64,000 nt of DNA from Pseudomonas saudiphocaensis. GTDB taxonomy: Bacteria; Pseudomonadota; Gammaproteobacteria; Pseudomonadales; Pseudomonadaceae. Made by a program: the position numbers and the translations under genes. The notes under the pieces were generated by a model, which saw only the letters and a program-made list of their open reading frames with translations, was not told the origin of the DNA and searched no databases. This document shows, one piece after another, positions 31,069 to 39,528 of the stretch (position 1 is the first letter of the stretch; each line of letters opens with the position of its first letter). The stretch spans positions 1,302,001 through 1,366,000 of the forward strand of contig NZ_CCSF01000001.1 of NCBI RefSeq assembly GCF_000756775.1. The letters are read 5' to 3'.

Positions 31069-32265
31069 ATGAGTTTGTTCTCTGCAGTCGAAATGGCGCC
31101 GCGCGATCCGATTCTTGGCCTCAATGAAGCCTTTAACGCCGACACGCGGCCGAACAAGGTCAACCTGGGGGTTGGGGTCTATTACAACGAAGAAGGCCGA
31201 ATTCCCCTGCTGCGGGCAGTCGCCGCGGCGGAAATGGCACGCCTGGAACTGAACGCTCCGCGCGGCTACCTGCCCATCGAGGGTATCGCCAGCTATGACA
31301 TGGCGGTCCAGGGACTGCTGTTTGGCGCGAATTCACCCCTGGTAGCCGAGGGCCGTGTGGTCACCAGCCAGGCCTTGGGCGGTACTGGCGCACTGAAGAT
31401 CGGCGCCGACTTCCTCAAGCGGATCCTGCCCGATGCCGTGGTCGCCATCAGCAACCCGAGCTGGGAAAACCACCGCGCTCTGTTCGAATCCGCCGGCTTT
31501 CCGGTGCAGAACTACACCTATTACGACGCAGCCACCCATGGCGTTGACCGCGCCGGCATGCTTGAAGACCTGAAGAACCTTCCTGCGCGCTCGATCGTGG
31601 TGCTGCATGCGTGCTGCCACAACCCCACCGGCGTCGATCTGCTGCCCGAAGACTGGAAGCAGGTACTGGAGGTTCTGCGCGCCAAGGAGCACGTGCCCTT
31701 CATCGACATCGCCTATCAGGGCTTCGGTGACGGTATCGACGAAGACGCCGCAGCAGTGCGCCTGTTCGCCGAGTCAGGCATGACTTTCTTTGTCTCCAGC
31801 TCGTTCTCGAAATCCTTCTCGCTGTACGGCGAGCGCGTCGGCGCCCTGTCGATGGTCACCGAGAGCCGAGAAGAGTCGGCGCGCGTGCTGTCGCAGATCA
31901 AGCGCGTCATCCGCACCAACTACTCCAACCCGCCGACCCATGGCGCCACCGTAGTCTCCGCCGTGCTCAACAACGCGGAACTGCGCGCCATGTGGGAAAC
32001 CGAACTGGGCGAGATGCGCACCCGCATCCAGGAAATGCGCCTGATGCTGGTTCGCCAGCTGGCCGAGAAAGGCGCCAAGACGGACTTCAGCTTCGTTGCC
32101 AAGCAACGCGGCATGTTCTCCTATTCGGGACTGACCGCCGCACAGGTCGAGCGCCTGCGCGTCGAGTTTGGCGTCTACGCCATTGGCACCGGTCGCATTT
32201 GCGCAGCGGCGCTCAACCACAACAACATGGATCACGTCACCGACGCCATCGTGCAGGTGATTTGA
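31069..32265 (+). CDS. Aromatic/aspartate family aminotransferase
   Basis: A 398-aa PLP-dependent class I aminotransferase of the AspC/TyrB type. The PLP Lys is in SSSFSKSFSLYGERVG; substrate Arg regions (RTNYSNPPTHG and the C-terminal GRICAAALN) are present. Its place beside uvrB and followed by tRNA-Asn matches other Pseudomonas genomes. It probably exchanges amino groups between aromatic amino acids or aspartate and 2-oxoglutarate; the exact preference cannot be read. Confidence 0.9.
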   Translation: MSLFSAVEMAPRDPILGLNEAFNADTRPNKVNLGVGVYYNEEGRIPLLRAVAAAEMARLELNAPRGYLPIEGIASYDMAVQGLLFGANSPLVAEGRVVTSQALGGTGALKIGADFLKRILPDAVVAISNPSWENHRALFESAGFPVQNYTYYDAATHGVDRAGMLEDLKNLPARSIVVLHACCHNPTGVDLLPEDWKQVLEVLRAKEHVPFIDIAYQGFGDGIDEDAAAVRLFAESGMTFFVSSSFSKSFSLYGERVGALSMVTESREESARVLSQIKRVIRTNYSNPPTHGATVVSAVLNNAELRAMWETELGEMRTRIQEMRLMLVRQLAEKGAKTDFSFVAKQRGMFSYSGLTAAQVERLRVEFGVYAIGTGRICAAALNHNNMDHVTDAIVQVI

Positions 32266-32276
32266 ACACAACCGGG

Positions 32277-32304
32277 TTGACTTCCCTTTTATAAACAGTA
32301 GGAT
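32277..32304 (+). promoter_or_regulatory. Sigma-70 promoter for tRNA-Asn
   Basis: TTGACT (32277-32282) and TAGGAT (32299-32304) with a 16-bp spacer, 12 nt before the tRNA 5' end. It overlaps the end of the aminotransferase unit. Confidence 0.6.
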
Positions 32305-32316
32305 ACGCACCGCAGT

Positions 32317-32392
32317 TCCGCGATAGCTCAGTCGGTAGAGCAAATGACTGTTAATCATTGGGTCCCTGGTTCGAGTCCAGGTCGCGGAGCCA
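32317..32392 (+). tRNA. asnT: tRNA-Asn(GTT)
   Basis: 76 nt with encoded CCA. The acceptor stem is TCCGCGA/TCGCGGA, the anticodon loop CTGTTAATC gives anticodon GTT, and the T-loop GGTTCGAGTCC is canonical. The last 20 nt (32373-32392) are repeated three more times downstream. Confidence 0.96.
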
Positions 32393-32955
32393 AATTCAAA
32401 GCCTCGGTCCATACCGGGGCTTTTTATTGCCTGCGGACTCTCACCAGGGACTACGTCCCAGGTTATTCGCTTCGCTCACCCCTTCGGGGCCGCGCTAAAG
32501 CGCGTTCTGCTAAAGCAGTCGAGTCCAGGTCGCGGAGCCAAATTCAAAGCCTCGGTCCATACCGGGGCTTTTTATTGCCTACCGGACTCTCACCAGGGAC
32601 TACGTCCCAGGTTATTCGCTTCGCTCACCCCTTCGGGGCCGCGCTAAAGCGCGTTCTGCTAAAGCAGTCGAGTCAGGTCGCGGAGCCAAATTCAAAGCCT
32701 CGGTTCAGACCGGGGCTTTTTATTGCCTGCCGGACTCTCACCAGGGACTACGTCCCAGGTTATTCGCTTCGCTCACCCCTTCGGGGCCGCGCTAAAGCGC
32801 GTTCTGCTAAAGCAGTCGAGTCCAGGTCGCGGAGCCAAATTCAAAGCCTCGGTCCATACCGGGGCTTTTTATTGCCTGCCGGACTCTCACCAGGGACTAC
32901 GTCCCAGGTTATTCGCTTCGCTCACCCCCTTCGGGGCCGCGCTAAAGCGTTCTGC
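32373..32955 (+). repeat. Tandem repeat built on the tRNA-Asn 3' end (three full units and one partial)
   Basis: Units start at 32373 (inside the tRNA), 32521, 32670 and 32818; the first three are 148, 149 and 148 bp and the last is cut at about 32955. Each holds GAGTCCAGGTCGCGGAGCCA (3' T-arm, acceptor strand and CCA; unit 3 lacks one C), a terminator hairpin, and a stretch with the palindromes GGGACTACGTCCC, CCCCTTCGGGG, GCGCTAAAGCGC and CTGCTAAAGCAG. Units differ by only a few bases, so amplification is recent or homogenised. The open plus-strand frames here are repeat artefacts. Confidence 0.9.
32400..32425 (+). terminator. Rho-independent terminator of tRNA-Asn (first of four)
   Basis: AGCCTCGGT (32400-32408) pairs with ACCGGGGCT (32413-32421) with one T-G wobble, followed by a T-run to 32425. 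Near-identical copies lie at about 32548, 32696 and 32845. Confidence 0.8.
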
Positions 32956-32988
32956 CCAGTCCCACGAAACGCATCAAGTACACCCACC

Positions 32989-33014
32989 TGTAGGAGCGAG
33001 CTTGCTCGCGATTG
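32989..33014 (+). repeat. Single REP element
   Basis: TGTAGGAGCGAGCTTGCTCG followed by CGATTG, with perfect stem GCGAGC (32996-33001)/GCTCGC (33004-33009). It is the classic Pseudomonas REP form, unpaired here, just after the tRNA-Asn repeat. Confidence 0.8.
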
Positions 33015-33062
33015 CTGAAGCCCGGCAAGCGACTCCGCAAAAGACACACAATCACAAACAAA

Positions 33063-33094
33063 AACACCGCCAACCCTTACGGGCAGGCGGTGTT
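33063..33094 (-). terminator. Rho-independent terminator of the FKBP gene
   Basis: AACACCGCC (33063-33071) pairs with GGCGGTGTT (33086-33094); on the minus strand the stem is followed by TTTGTTTG. It lies 17 bp past the FKBP stop codon. Confidence 0.75.
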
Positions 33095-33110
33095 CGGCGA
33101 AGCGATTCTA

Positions 33111-33860
33111 TTACTGCTGTTCGGCTTCCAGCTCGGCCTCTTCAGCCGGCGCCTGTGCCTCGTCACCCTTGATACCCAGCAGCTCCAGTTCGAATACCAG
33201 TACCGAATTCGCAGGAATCAGCGGGCTCGGGCTCTGCTCGCCATAGGCCAGGTCACTAGGGATGTACAGCTTGTACTTCTCGCCAACGTGCATCAGCTGC
33301 AGACCTTCGACCCAACCCTGAATCACGCCACCAACCGGCAGATCGATGGGGTTGCCACGCTTGATCGAGCTGTCGAAAACAGTGCCGTCAACCAGACTGC
33401 CTTCATAGTGAACGGTGACAACATCCTCAACCGTCGGCTGCGGGCCATCGGCTTTCTCGATCACTTCGTACTGCAGGCCGGATTCGGTGGTGATTACGCC
33501 ATCGCGCTTGGCATTGTCCTCAAGGAACTTCGCACCGGCAGCAACTGCTTCCTTGTTCATTTGCTCCATGCGCTCTTCCGCACGCGTCTGCAGGAAGGCG
33601 AAGGCCTCCATCAGCTGCTCATCGGTCAGCTTTTGCTCCTGCTTGTTCAGAGCGTCGTCGATACCCAGCGCAACAGCCGCAGAGTCGAGATCATTCATTC
33701 CTTCCTGGACCAGGCTCTTGCCCATATTCAGACCGATACCGTAGGACGCCTTCTGCGCTGGCGTGTCCAGCTTGACGCCAGGAGCGCTGGTATCGCTGTC
33801 GCAACCCGCCAGGACCAGGCCCACCAGGGCAATCGCTGGGGCCAAACGCTGATATCTCAT
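33111..33860 (-). CDS. FKBP-type peptidyl-prolyl cis-trans isomerase, lipoprotein
   Basis: A 249-aa Mip/FkpA-type folding catalyst. The signal peptide has a lipobox LVLAGC (Cys at about residue 20), so it is membrane-anchored in the periplasm. An N-terminal helical dimerisation domain (about 30-125) is followed by the FKBP domain (VTVHYEGSLVDGTVFDSS, GVIQGWVEGLQLMHVGEKYK, IPSDLAYGEQ). The C-terminus is Glu/Ala-rich. It stands alone with its own terminator. Confidence 0.92.
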   Translation of the reverse strand: MRYQRLAPAIALVGLVLAGCDSDTSAPGVKLDTPAQKASYGIGLNMGKSLVQEGMNDLDSAAVALGIDDALNKQEQKLTDEQLMEAFAFLQTRAEERMEQMNKEAVAAGAKFLEDNAKRDGVITTESGLQYEVIEKADGPQPTVEDVVTVHYEGSLVDGTVFDSSIKRGNPIDLPVGGVIQGWVEGLQLMHVGEKYKLYIPSDLAYGEQSPSPLIPANSVLVFELELLGIKGDEAQAPAEEAELEAEQQ

Positions 33861-33985
33861 GCTTTTTCCTTAATAACGCTGAAAGGGGATGTGGCAAAAA
33901 ACAGTCGTCGAGCTTATCAGCCAGTCGCAATCGCTGGCTACAGCGCCGCACGTCGCCCGTGAACGAGACACGCAATAACACCCAC

Positions 33986-34546
33986 TCATACCCTGACCCT
34001 CGCCGGATTACCGAGCGCGGTACAGCCGGCCGGTATATCGCGCGTCACCACGCTGCCGGCACCGATCAGCGCATCGTCGCCAATGCTTACACCGGGCAGG
34101 ATAATCGCGCCACCACCGATCCAGACATTACGCCCGATATGCACCGACCGACCGAACTCAAGCCCTGTTTCACGCTGAGCCGCTTCGCGCGGATGATCGG
34201 CAGCGAGGATCTGCACACCCGGGCCGATTTGCGTTCGGTCACCGATGCTGACGGCAACGACATCAAGGATCACGCAATTGAAGTTGAGAAAAACGCCTTC
34301 GCCTAAGCGAATATTGAAGCCGTAGTCACAGTGGAATGGCGGACGCACTTCCACCCCCTGCCCCACCGCCCCCAGACGCTCCAGAAGCAAGGCATGACGG
34401 TCTGTCGCGGACCATTCAAGAGTAGCGTTGTAGCGAGTCAGCCAGCGCCTGGTTGCCGACAGATCAGCTTGCAGTTCGGCGTCGGAGGCATCGTAGAAAT
34501 CGCCTGCAAGCATCTTCTGCTTTTCCGTTGGAGACACGCCTGCCAC
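33986..34546 (-). CDS. Sugar O-acetyltransferase, hexapeptide-repeat (Maa/NodL/LacA family)
   Basis: A 186-aa left-handed beta-helix acetyltransferase using acetyl-CoA. The N-terminal Mac domain (TEKQKMLAGDFYDASDAEL) marks the maltose/galactoside branch. Hexapeptide repeats run from about residue 70, with the catalytic His in ILAADHPREA and the end motif IGAGSVVTRDIPAGCTALGNPARV. The natural sugar acceptor is not known. No operon partner; its 5' side faces the tRNA genes. Confidence 0.9.
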   Translation of the reverse strand: MAGVSPTEKQKMLAGDFYDASDAELQADLSATRRWLTRYNATLEWSATDRHALLLERLGAVGQGVEVRPPFHCDYGFNIRLGEGVFLNFNCVILDVVAVSIGDRTQIGPGVQILAADHPREAAQRETGLEFGRSVHIGRNVWIGGGAIILPGVSIGDDALIGAGSVVTRDIPAGCTALGNPARVRV

Positions 34547-34732
34547 CTTTACTTGGGAGATGTGCTTTCTCGGACAACGCGGAACAGGTCTTACTGCGGA
34601 CAGCAGTCACTCAACCAGGCACCGTACGTCGCCAGGCATGAGTTCATTGAAGATGGGGTTCGGGTACCTGCTACACAGCCTGGAGGAGCTGTCGTGATGC
34701 TCGCTGAAAAAACCGGAACGCAGAAAAACAAA

Positions 34733-34751
34733 AAGCGGCCAATGGCCGCTT
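34733..34751 (-). terminator. Rho-independent terminator after tRNA-Asp
   Basis: Perfect 8-bp stem AAGCGGCC/GGCCGCTT (34733-34740, 34744-34751) with a 3-nt loop; on the minus strand a T-rich run follows (34724-34732). Confidence 0.8.
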
Positions 34752-34794
34752 CTCGTTTGACTTCAGGGCGTTCAGTATTCCCATGAAGTGAATT

Positions 34795-34871
34795 TGGCGC
34801 AGTGGACGGGACTCGAACCCGCGACCCCCGGCGTGACAGGCCGGTATTCTAACCGACTGAACTACCACTGC
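34795..34871 (-). tRNA. aspT: tRNA-Asp(GTC)
   Basis: 77 nt with encoded CCA. The acceptor stem is GCAGTGG/CCACTGC, the anticodon loop CTGTCAC gives GTC, and the T-loop is GGTTCGAGTCC. It is the second gene of a two-tRNA transcript with tRNA-Val, 15 nt apart. Confidence 0.95.
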
Positions 34872-34886
34872 GCTAAACCTCGAGAG

Positions 34887-34962
34887 TGGTGGGTGATGAC
34901 GGGATCGAACCGCCGACCCTCTGCTTGTAAGGCAGATGCTCTCCCGGCTGAGCTAATCACCC
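34887..34962 (-). tRNA. valT: tRNA-Val(TAC)
   Basis: 76 nt with encoded CCA. The acceptor stem is GGGTGAT/ATCACCC, the anticodon loop CTTACAA gives TAC, and the T-loop is GGTTCGATCCC. It leads the tRNA-Val/tRNA-Asp unit. Confidence 0.95.
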
Positions 34963-35007
34963 ATTCAGTGCATTCGCTTGTTTGCGTTTGCTCTCGAAGT
35001 GGGGCGC

Positions 35008-35036
35008 ATTCTAGAGAGGGTTCCGCACCTTGGCAA
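35008..35036 (-). promoter_or_regulatory. Sigma-70 promoter for tRNA-Val/tRNA-Asp
   Basis: On the minus strand, TTGCCA (35031-35036) and TAGAAT (35008-35013) lie exactly 17 bp apart, about 45 nt before tRNA-Val, followed by a GC-rich discriminator (GCGCCCC). Confidence 0.7.
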
Positions 35037-35189
35037 GCCCCTTTTGAAAAAAAAATTGAATAACTTACAAAGACTTAGGAATCCCTCTGTTTATTTGGGC
35101 ATTTCGTGGTTTCCATCGGCGCAGGGTTGGCCTCAGTTCCTGCTGAGGGAATAATGCGCGCTTTGCTTTTACCGGAGTTTCAAAACGCC

Positions 35190-36110
35190 ATGTGGTTTCG
35201 CAACCTGCTCGTCTACCGTCTCACCCAGAACGTACCCTTCGATGCCGAGACACTTGAAGCCGCGCTGGCTGCCAAACCCGCCCGCCCCTGCGCCAGTCAG
35301 GAGCTGAGCACCTATGGCTTCGTCGCTCCGCTGGGCAAGGGCGCAGACGCGCCGCTAGTGCATTCCAGCCAGGGCTTTCTGCTGATCGCCTCGCGCAAGG
35401 AAGAGCGCATTCTGCCTGGCAGCGTGGTCAGGGACGCGCTGAAGGAAAAAGTCGACGAGATCGAAAACGAGCAGATGCGCAAGGTCTACAAGAAGGAGCG
35501 CGATCAGCTCAAGGACGAAATCATCCAGGCGTTCCTGCCGCGCGCCTTCATCCGCAAATCCGGAACCTTCGCAGCCATCGCTCCGGAACAGGGCCTGATT
35601 CTGGTCGATGCCTCCAGCCCCAAGCGCGCCGAAGATCTGCTATCCACCCTGCGCGAGGCCATCGGTTCGCTGCCGGTACGCCCGCTGACAGTGAAGATTG
35701 CTCCCACGGCGACCATGACCGACTGGGTGAAAAGCCAGAAAGCCGCCGACGACTTCTTTGTACTGGACGAGTGCGAGCTGCGTGATACCCATGAAGACGG
35801 CGGCGTGGTGCGCTGCAAGCGCCAGGATCTGACCAGCGATGAAATCCAGCAGCATCTGGAAGTTGGCAAGCAGGTCACCCAGTTGTCGCTGGGCTGGCAG
35901 GACAAGCTGTCCTTCGTGCTGGACGACAAGATGATCATCAAGCGTCTGCGTTTCGAAGAGCTGCTGCAAGACCAGGCCGAACAGGACGGCGGCGATGACG
36001 ACCTCAGCCAGCAAGATGCCAGCTTCCTGCTGATGATGCTCACCTTCAAGGAATTCCTGCCGGCACTGTTCGAAGCGCTGGGTGGCGAAGAGATTCCGCA
36101 GGGTATCTGA
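35190..36110 (+). CDS. rdgC: Recombination-associated protein RdgC
   Basis: A 306-aa ring-forming DNA-binding protein that restrains RecA activity. The start is the ATG at 35190 ([11 protein letters not shown]), giving exactly the family length; the open frame extends 28 codons upstream but without family resemblance. Typical stretches are [36 protein letters not shown] and LSWQDKLSF-like [15 protein letters not shown]. It is monocistronic, with a strong hairpin after the stop. Confidence 0.96.
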   Translation: MWFRNLLVYRLTQNVPFDAETLEAALAAKPARPCASQELSTYGFVAPLGKGADAPLVHSSQGFLLIASRKEERILPGSVVRDALKEKVDEIENEQMRKVYKKERDQLKDEIIQAFLPRAFIRKSGTFAAIAPEQGLILVDASSPKRAEDLLSTLREAIGSLPVRPLTVKIAPTATMTDWVKSQKAADDFFVLDECELRDTHEDGGVVRCKRQDLTSDEIQQHLEVGKQVTQLSLGWQDKLSFVLDDKMIIKRLRFEELLQDQAEQDGGDDDLSQQDASFLLMMLTFKEFLPALFEALGGEEIPQGI

Positions 36111-36116
36111 TCCATC

Positions 36117-36148
36117 CATCAGTGGCCGAATGACCTCGGCCACTGATG
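36117..36148 (+). terminator. 13-bp hairpin after rdgC
   Basis: CATCAGTGGCCGA (36117-36129) pairs perfectly with TCGGCCACTGATG (36136-36148) around a 6-nt loop, 7 nt past the stop. No T-tract follows, so termination may be partial. Confidence 0.55.
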
Positions 36149-36198
36149 GCGCCGCCAAAGCCTTGTCCCAGACGGGCTAATGTGGAAAATACGCCCGA

Positions 36199-36249
36199 GT
36201 GAGGACGACCTCACCGCTCTTCCGAGCGACTCCTGACGGGGACGGCCCC
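36199..36249 (+). promoter_or_regulatory. Guanidine-II (mini-ykkC) riboswitch
   Basis: Two hairpins with ACGR tetraloops, the class hallmark: GTGAGG-ACGA-CCTCAC (36199-36214) and GGGG-ACGG-CCCC (36238-36249), joined by a 23-nt linker. Downstream, the gdx Shine-Dalgarno GGAG (36266-36269) can pair with TTCC in a small hairpin (36254-36269, TCCAA/TTGGA), suggesting translational control. Guanidine binding brings the two loops together in this class and frees the ribosome site. Confidence 0.88.
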
Positions 36250-36275
36250 AACCTTCCAAGCTGTTGGAGCTATCT

Positions 36276-36590
36276 ATGTCCTGGATCATTCTGTTCTTGG
36301 CCGGCCTGTTCGAAATCGCCTGGGCTGTCGGCCTGAAATACACCGAAGGTTTTACCCGTCTCGCGCCCTCCGGCCTGACCATCGCCGCCATGGCGATCAG
36401 TGTCGGCCTGCTTGGACTCGCCATGAAATCGCTGCCACTGGGCACCGCCTATGCCATCTGGACGGGTATCGGCGCGGTGGGCACGGTGATCGCCGGCATC
36501 ATTCTCTTTGGCGAGTCGGCAAGCCTGTTTCGCCTGGGCAGCGTCCTGCTGATATTCGCCGGCATCATTGGCCTGAAACTCAGCCACTGA
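36276..36590 (+). CDS. gdx: Guanidinium exporter, SMR family (Gdx/SugE)
   Basis: A 104-aa, four-helix small multidrug resistance protein. The N-terminus [20 protein letters not shown] carries the essential Glu of SMR transporters, and GYAIW-like [20 protein letters not shown] is the central signature. Its SugE-type features and the guanidine-II riboswitch directly upstream make guanidinium/proton exchange the likely function. The ATG at 36276 lies 6 nt after GGAG. It converges on the LplT-type gene, 18 bp away. Confidence 0.92.
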   Translation: MSWIILFLAGLFEIAWAVGLKYTEGFTRLAPSGLTIAAMAISVGLLGLAMKSLPLGTAYAIWTGIGAVGTVIAGIILFGESASLFRLGSVLLIFAGIIGLKLSH

Positions 36591-36608
36591 GTAGCCGAGG
36601 CTCACTTC

Positions 36609-37946
36609 TCAAGGCTCGGGCGCCGCATCCCGCCTGCCGAACAGCCACTGTCCGAAGCGCTGCAAAAACTCCGGCACCGAATGGAAGATCCAGCCGGCCA
36701 CCAGCACATTGAGCAGGGCTACGATCAGGAACAGCTGCGGGATCGTCAGCCCGGCCACCGCCAGCAGCAAAATGGCAAAAATCGCCGACACCACCATAAA
36801 CAGCGCATTTAGGATGTTGTTCGCCGCCACGACGCGAGAGCGCTCCTGGCTTGCGCTGCGCGACTGGATCAGCGCATAGAGCGGCACGATATAAAGCCCG
36901 CCGAACGTGCCGAGCGCAAGAATGTCCAGCAATACCCAGCGGGCCTCAGGGTCGGCCAGCAGCATGAGCCAGTCTCGGGTTGCGGGAGCGAGAGGCACAC
37001 TTGCGGCGTGCCACCAGAGCAGGATGCCGAACAACGTCAGCCCAAGGGAGCCGAGCGGTACCAGCCCCATTTCCACCCGATGCCGCGACAGGCGCTCGCA
37101 AAGCAATGAGCCCAGCGCAATCCCCACCGAGAACACCGCCAGGATCAGGGTTACCACCCCCTCGTCGCCCTGCAGCAGGTCGCGGGTGAACACCGGTATC
37201 TGCGTCAGATAGAACGCGCCGAGAAACCAGAACCAGGAATTGCCGATCATCGACCGCGAAACGGCACGCTGCTGACCAAGCCCCAGGCGCATGATCTGTA
37301 GCGACTGGCGCAGGATGTTCCAATCCACCTGCAGGCTAGCCAAAGCCACGGCGGACGAAGGAATCGCCCGACTGGCCAGGTAGCCGGCGGTTGCGAGCAA
37401 CACCACAGCCAGCGATACCAGCACCGCATAAGGGGTTTGGCTCATCAATATTCCGGCCGCAATGGTGCCGCCGAGAATAGCCAGAAAGGTGCCCATCTCC
37501 ACCAAGGCGTTACCGCCCACCAGCTCATCGGCGCGCAGCAGCTGCGGCAGGATGGAATACTTCACCGGGCCAAACAACGCCGACTGCGTACCCATGCAGA
37601 ACAGCACCAGCAATAACAGCGGCAGATTCCCCAGCAGCATGCCTACCGCCCCAGCCAGCATGATCAGAATTTCAGCGAACTTGATCCGGCGGATCAGCCA
37701 GGCCTTCTCGTAGCGCTCGCCAAACTGACCGCCAAGGGCGGAAAACAGGAAGAACGGCAGAATGAACAACAGCGCACACAGGTTCACCAGCAAACTTGCG
37801 TCGGCGCTCGTCCCCAGCTCATAGAGGATGGCCAGCACCAGGGCCTGCTTGAACACGTTGTCGTTAAAGGCACCCAGCAACTGCGTCACGAAGAAGGGTA
37901 GAAACCGTCGTTTGCCGAGCAGGGAGAACTGGGACTGCTGCTTCAT
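36609..37946 (-). CDS. MFS transporter, LplT-type (lysophospholipid transporter family)
   Basis: A 445-aa membrane protein of about 12 helices. The start MKQQSQFSLLGKRRFLPFFV, TQLLGAFNDNVFKQAL and ALGGQFGERYEKAWLIRRIKF are typical of the LplT branch of the major facilitator superfamily, which flips lysophospholipids across the inner membrane in E. coli. No acyltransferase domain is attached and none is adjacent. The ATG at 37944-37946 was chosen because upstream codons lie in the azlD spacer and look unlike the family. Confidence 0.8.
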   Translation of the reverse strand: MKQQSQFSLLGKRRFLPFFVTQLLGAFNDNVFKQALVLAILYELGTSADASLLVNLCALLFILPFFLFSALGGQFGERYEKAWLIRRIKFAEILIMLAGAVGMLLGNLPLLLLVLFCMGTQSALFGPVKYSILPQLLRADELVGGNALVEMGTFLAILGGTIAAGILMSQTPYAVLVSLAVVLLATAGYLASRAIPSSAVALASLQVDWNILRQSLQIMRLGLGQQRAVSRSMIGNSWFWFLGAFYLTQIPVFTRDLLQGDEGVVTLILAVFSVGIALGSLLCERLSRHRVEMGLVPLGSLGLTLFGILLWWHAASVPLAPATRDWLMLLADPEARWVLLDILALGTFGGLYIVPLYALIQSRSASQERSRVVAANNILNALFMVVSAIFAILLLAVAGLTIPQLFLIVALLNVLVAGWIFHSVPEFLQRFGQWLFGRRDAAPEP

Positions 37947-37980
37947 TGCCCACCTCCGCCACAGACTTTCCAGGCGGCGC

Positions 37981-38307
37981 TCACAGCGGTAACTGCCCGA
38001 ATGCCCAGCGCAGCAGGAAGAATCCCAGCAGGCCGCCGGCAATGGTCGCCAGCAGGTTGCGGCTCAGCGCCGCAATCAGGATCGCCAGCAGGCCGGCCAG
38101 GAGATAGGCATTGTCCCAGCGTAGCGCCCACTGCCCCTCGGGCATCAGCATTCCCGGCACCACAATGGCAGTCAGCACGGCAACAGGCACATAGTGCAGC
38201 CCCTGCTCGGCCAGACGTGGAAAGCGCAGATTCGGCCAGGCGAAGAAGCTGTAGCGAATCAGGAAGGTGATCGCCAGCATGCCGAATATCAACAGCCATA
38301 TCAGCAT
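37981..38307 (-). CDS. azlD: AzlD-family branched-chain amino acid export subunit
   Basis: A 108-aa, four-helix membrane protein. IRYSFFAWPNLRFPRLAEQG and VAVLTAIVVPGMLMP are characteristic of AzlD. It forms a two-component exporter with AzlC; start and azlC stop overlap by one base (TGATG). In E. coli and Corynebacterium such pairs export valine, isoleucine or methionine; the substrate here is unproven. Confidence 0.9.
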   Translation of the reverse strand: MLIWLLIFGMLAITFLIRYSFFAWPNLRFPRLAEQGLHYVPVAVLTAIVVPGMLMPEGQWALRWDNAYLLAGLLAILIAALSRNLLATIAGGLLGFFLLRWAFGQLPL

Positions 38308-39020
38308 CAGCGCACCTCCTGTTTCGCGCGTCGTTCAGCCAGGCGCTCAAGCCAGACGCCCACGACGATGCCCGCCATCGCAGCGGCAATCAGCCCCAGC
38401 TTGTAGGGCCATTCCCAGGTCAGTAGCGCCACGCCGCCGGCCACCAGCGCCGAGGCCACTTGTGGCGAGGTGCGCATCATTGGCACGGCGATACCGATAA
38501 AGGTCGCGATCATGGCGAAATCCAGCCCCCAGCTTGCCATGTCAGGCACCGCCTGGCCGAAGGCGACCCCGATCAGCGTAGCCAGCTGCCAGCTCAGGTA
38601 CATGGTCAACGCCGCGCCAAGGAAGAACCAGTGCTTGTGTGGCGAGGCATCGTCACGCGCATAACGATGTTGAATCACCGCGAAGGCCTCGTCGGTCAGC
38701 CAGAACGCCAGGGGCACACGCCAGCGATTGGGCAGATGCCGCACGAAGGGCTGCAGCGCCGCGCTGTAGAGTGCATGTCGCAGGTTGACGACGAAGGTGG
38801 TGAGAAGCACCACCACGGCGCCGACGCCCCCACTGATCAAGGTAATGGCGATGAACTGCGCCGAACCGGCAAACACCAGCAGCGACATCGCCATGGTCTG
38901 CCAACCGGACAGCCCGGCACCAACGGCAAGGGTGCCGAAGATGATGCCGAAGGGCACGCCGCCGACGATCAACGGCAGAATGTCGCGGCAACCGTGCAGG
39001 AACTCTAGCGAGCGGGTCAT
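38307..39020 (-). CDS. azlC: AzlC-family branched-chain amino acid permease
   Basis: A 237-aa membrane protein. FLHGCRDILPLIVGGVPFGI, FAGSAQFIAI and the FWLTDEAFAV block are the AzlC signature. It precedes azlD on the minus strand. No Lrp-type regulator gene is adjacent. The start ATG at 39018-39020 gives the usual length. Confidence 0.92.
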   Translation of the reverse strand: MTRSLEFLHGCRDILPLIVGGVPFGIIFGTLAVGAGLSGWQTMAMSLLVFAGSAQFIAITLISGGVGAVVVLLTTFVVNLRHALYSAALQPFVRHLPNRWRVPLAFWLTDEAFAVIQHRYARDDASPHKHWFFLGAALTMYLSWQLATLIGVAFGQAVPDMASWGLDFAMIATFIGIAVPMMRTSPQVASALVAGGVALLTWEWPYKLGLIAAAMAGIVVGVWLERLAERRAKQEVR

Positions 39021-39528
39021 CAGTATCCCTGGAAGCGTGCTGCAATGGCCGGTTGAGCACCGCCATTGTCGTTACAGAAGGCAAGCATGAAGCGGAGTCA
39101 TGACAAATCGGGTAAACATTAACCCAAATCCGCTCCTGGCTGTGCAGCCAGGGCTCATTGGCGAGGCCTGCCAGGGTACCGGTCCGGGAGCACTGACTGA
39201 TCTGCCCCACCTTTTGCCCGAGGTGTCTGGATCGGGGTTTTCCTCGGGCCAGGGTGCGACCTAAGGACCTATTCGACGTTGGTCGCAACCACGGTCAGAG
39301 CGCCTCTTTTACTGCGAAAATTCACTCATACCTCTACAAATAAGCGGCAGCGTCGAATCCGGAAAGCTGTCGAACCTGAGTTGTCGCCCCACTCGATCAA
39401 CAGTCTCAGTTCTGGGCCAATGGGCCACAGGACTGGTTGCTCTGCTTTAATGATCGCTACCCAGGCGTCAACAGGTCTCGATGAACCCTGGTTCCGACGC
39501 CCGCACATCCTTGCTGTCTGGAGTCTGC
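39021..39528. other. 508-bp divergent spacer between azlC and crbS
   Basis: No convincing gene. It holds a hairpin CCTGGCTG/CAGCCAGG (39135-39152), an inverted repeat GGTGCGACC..GGTCGCAACC (about 39252-39292) and an extended -10-like TGCTTTAAT (39443-39451) without a good -35. It must contain the promoters of both genes. Confidence 0.4.

Noticed and set aside
32344-33018. A 224-codon plus-strand open frame with repeated peptides across the tRNA-Asn repeat
   Set aside because: It starts inside the tRNA, has no ribosome site, and its repeated peptides simply mirror the tandem DNA repeat.
34331-34786. A 151-codon plus-strand open frame over the acetyltransferase start and tRNA-Asp terminator
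   Set aside because: It overlaps a recognised gene antisense and a terminator and has no family resemblance.
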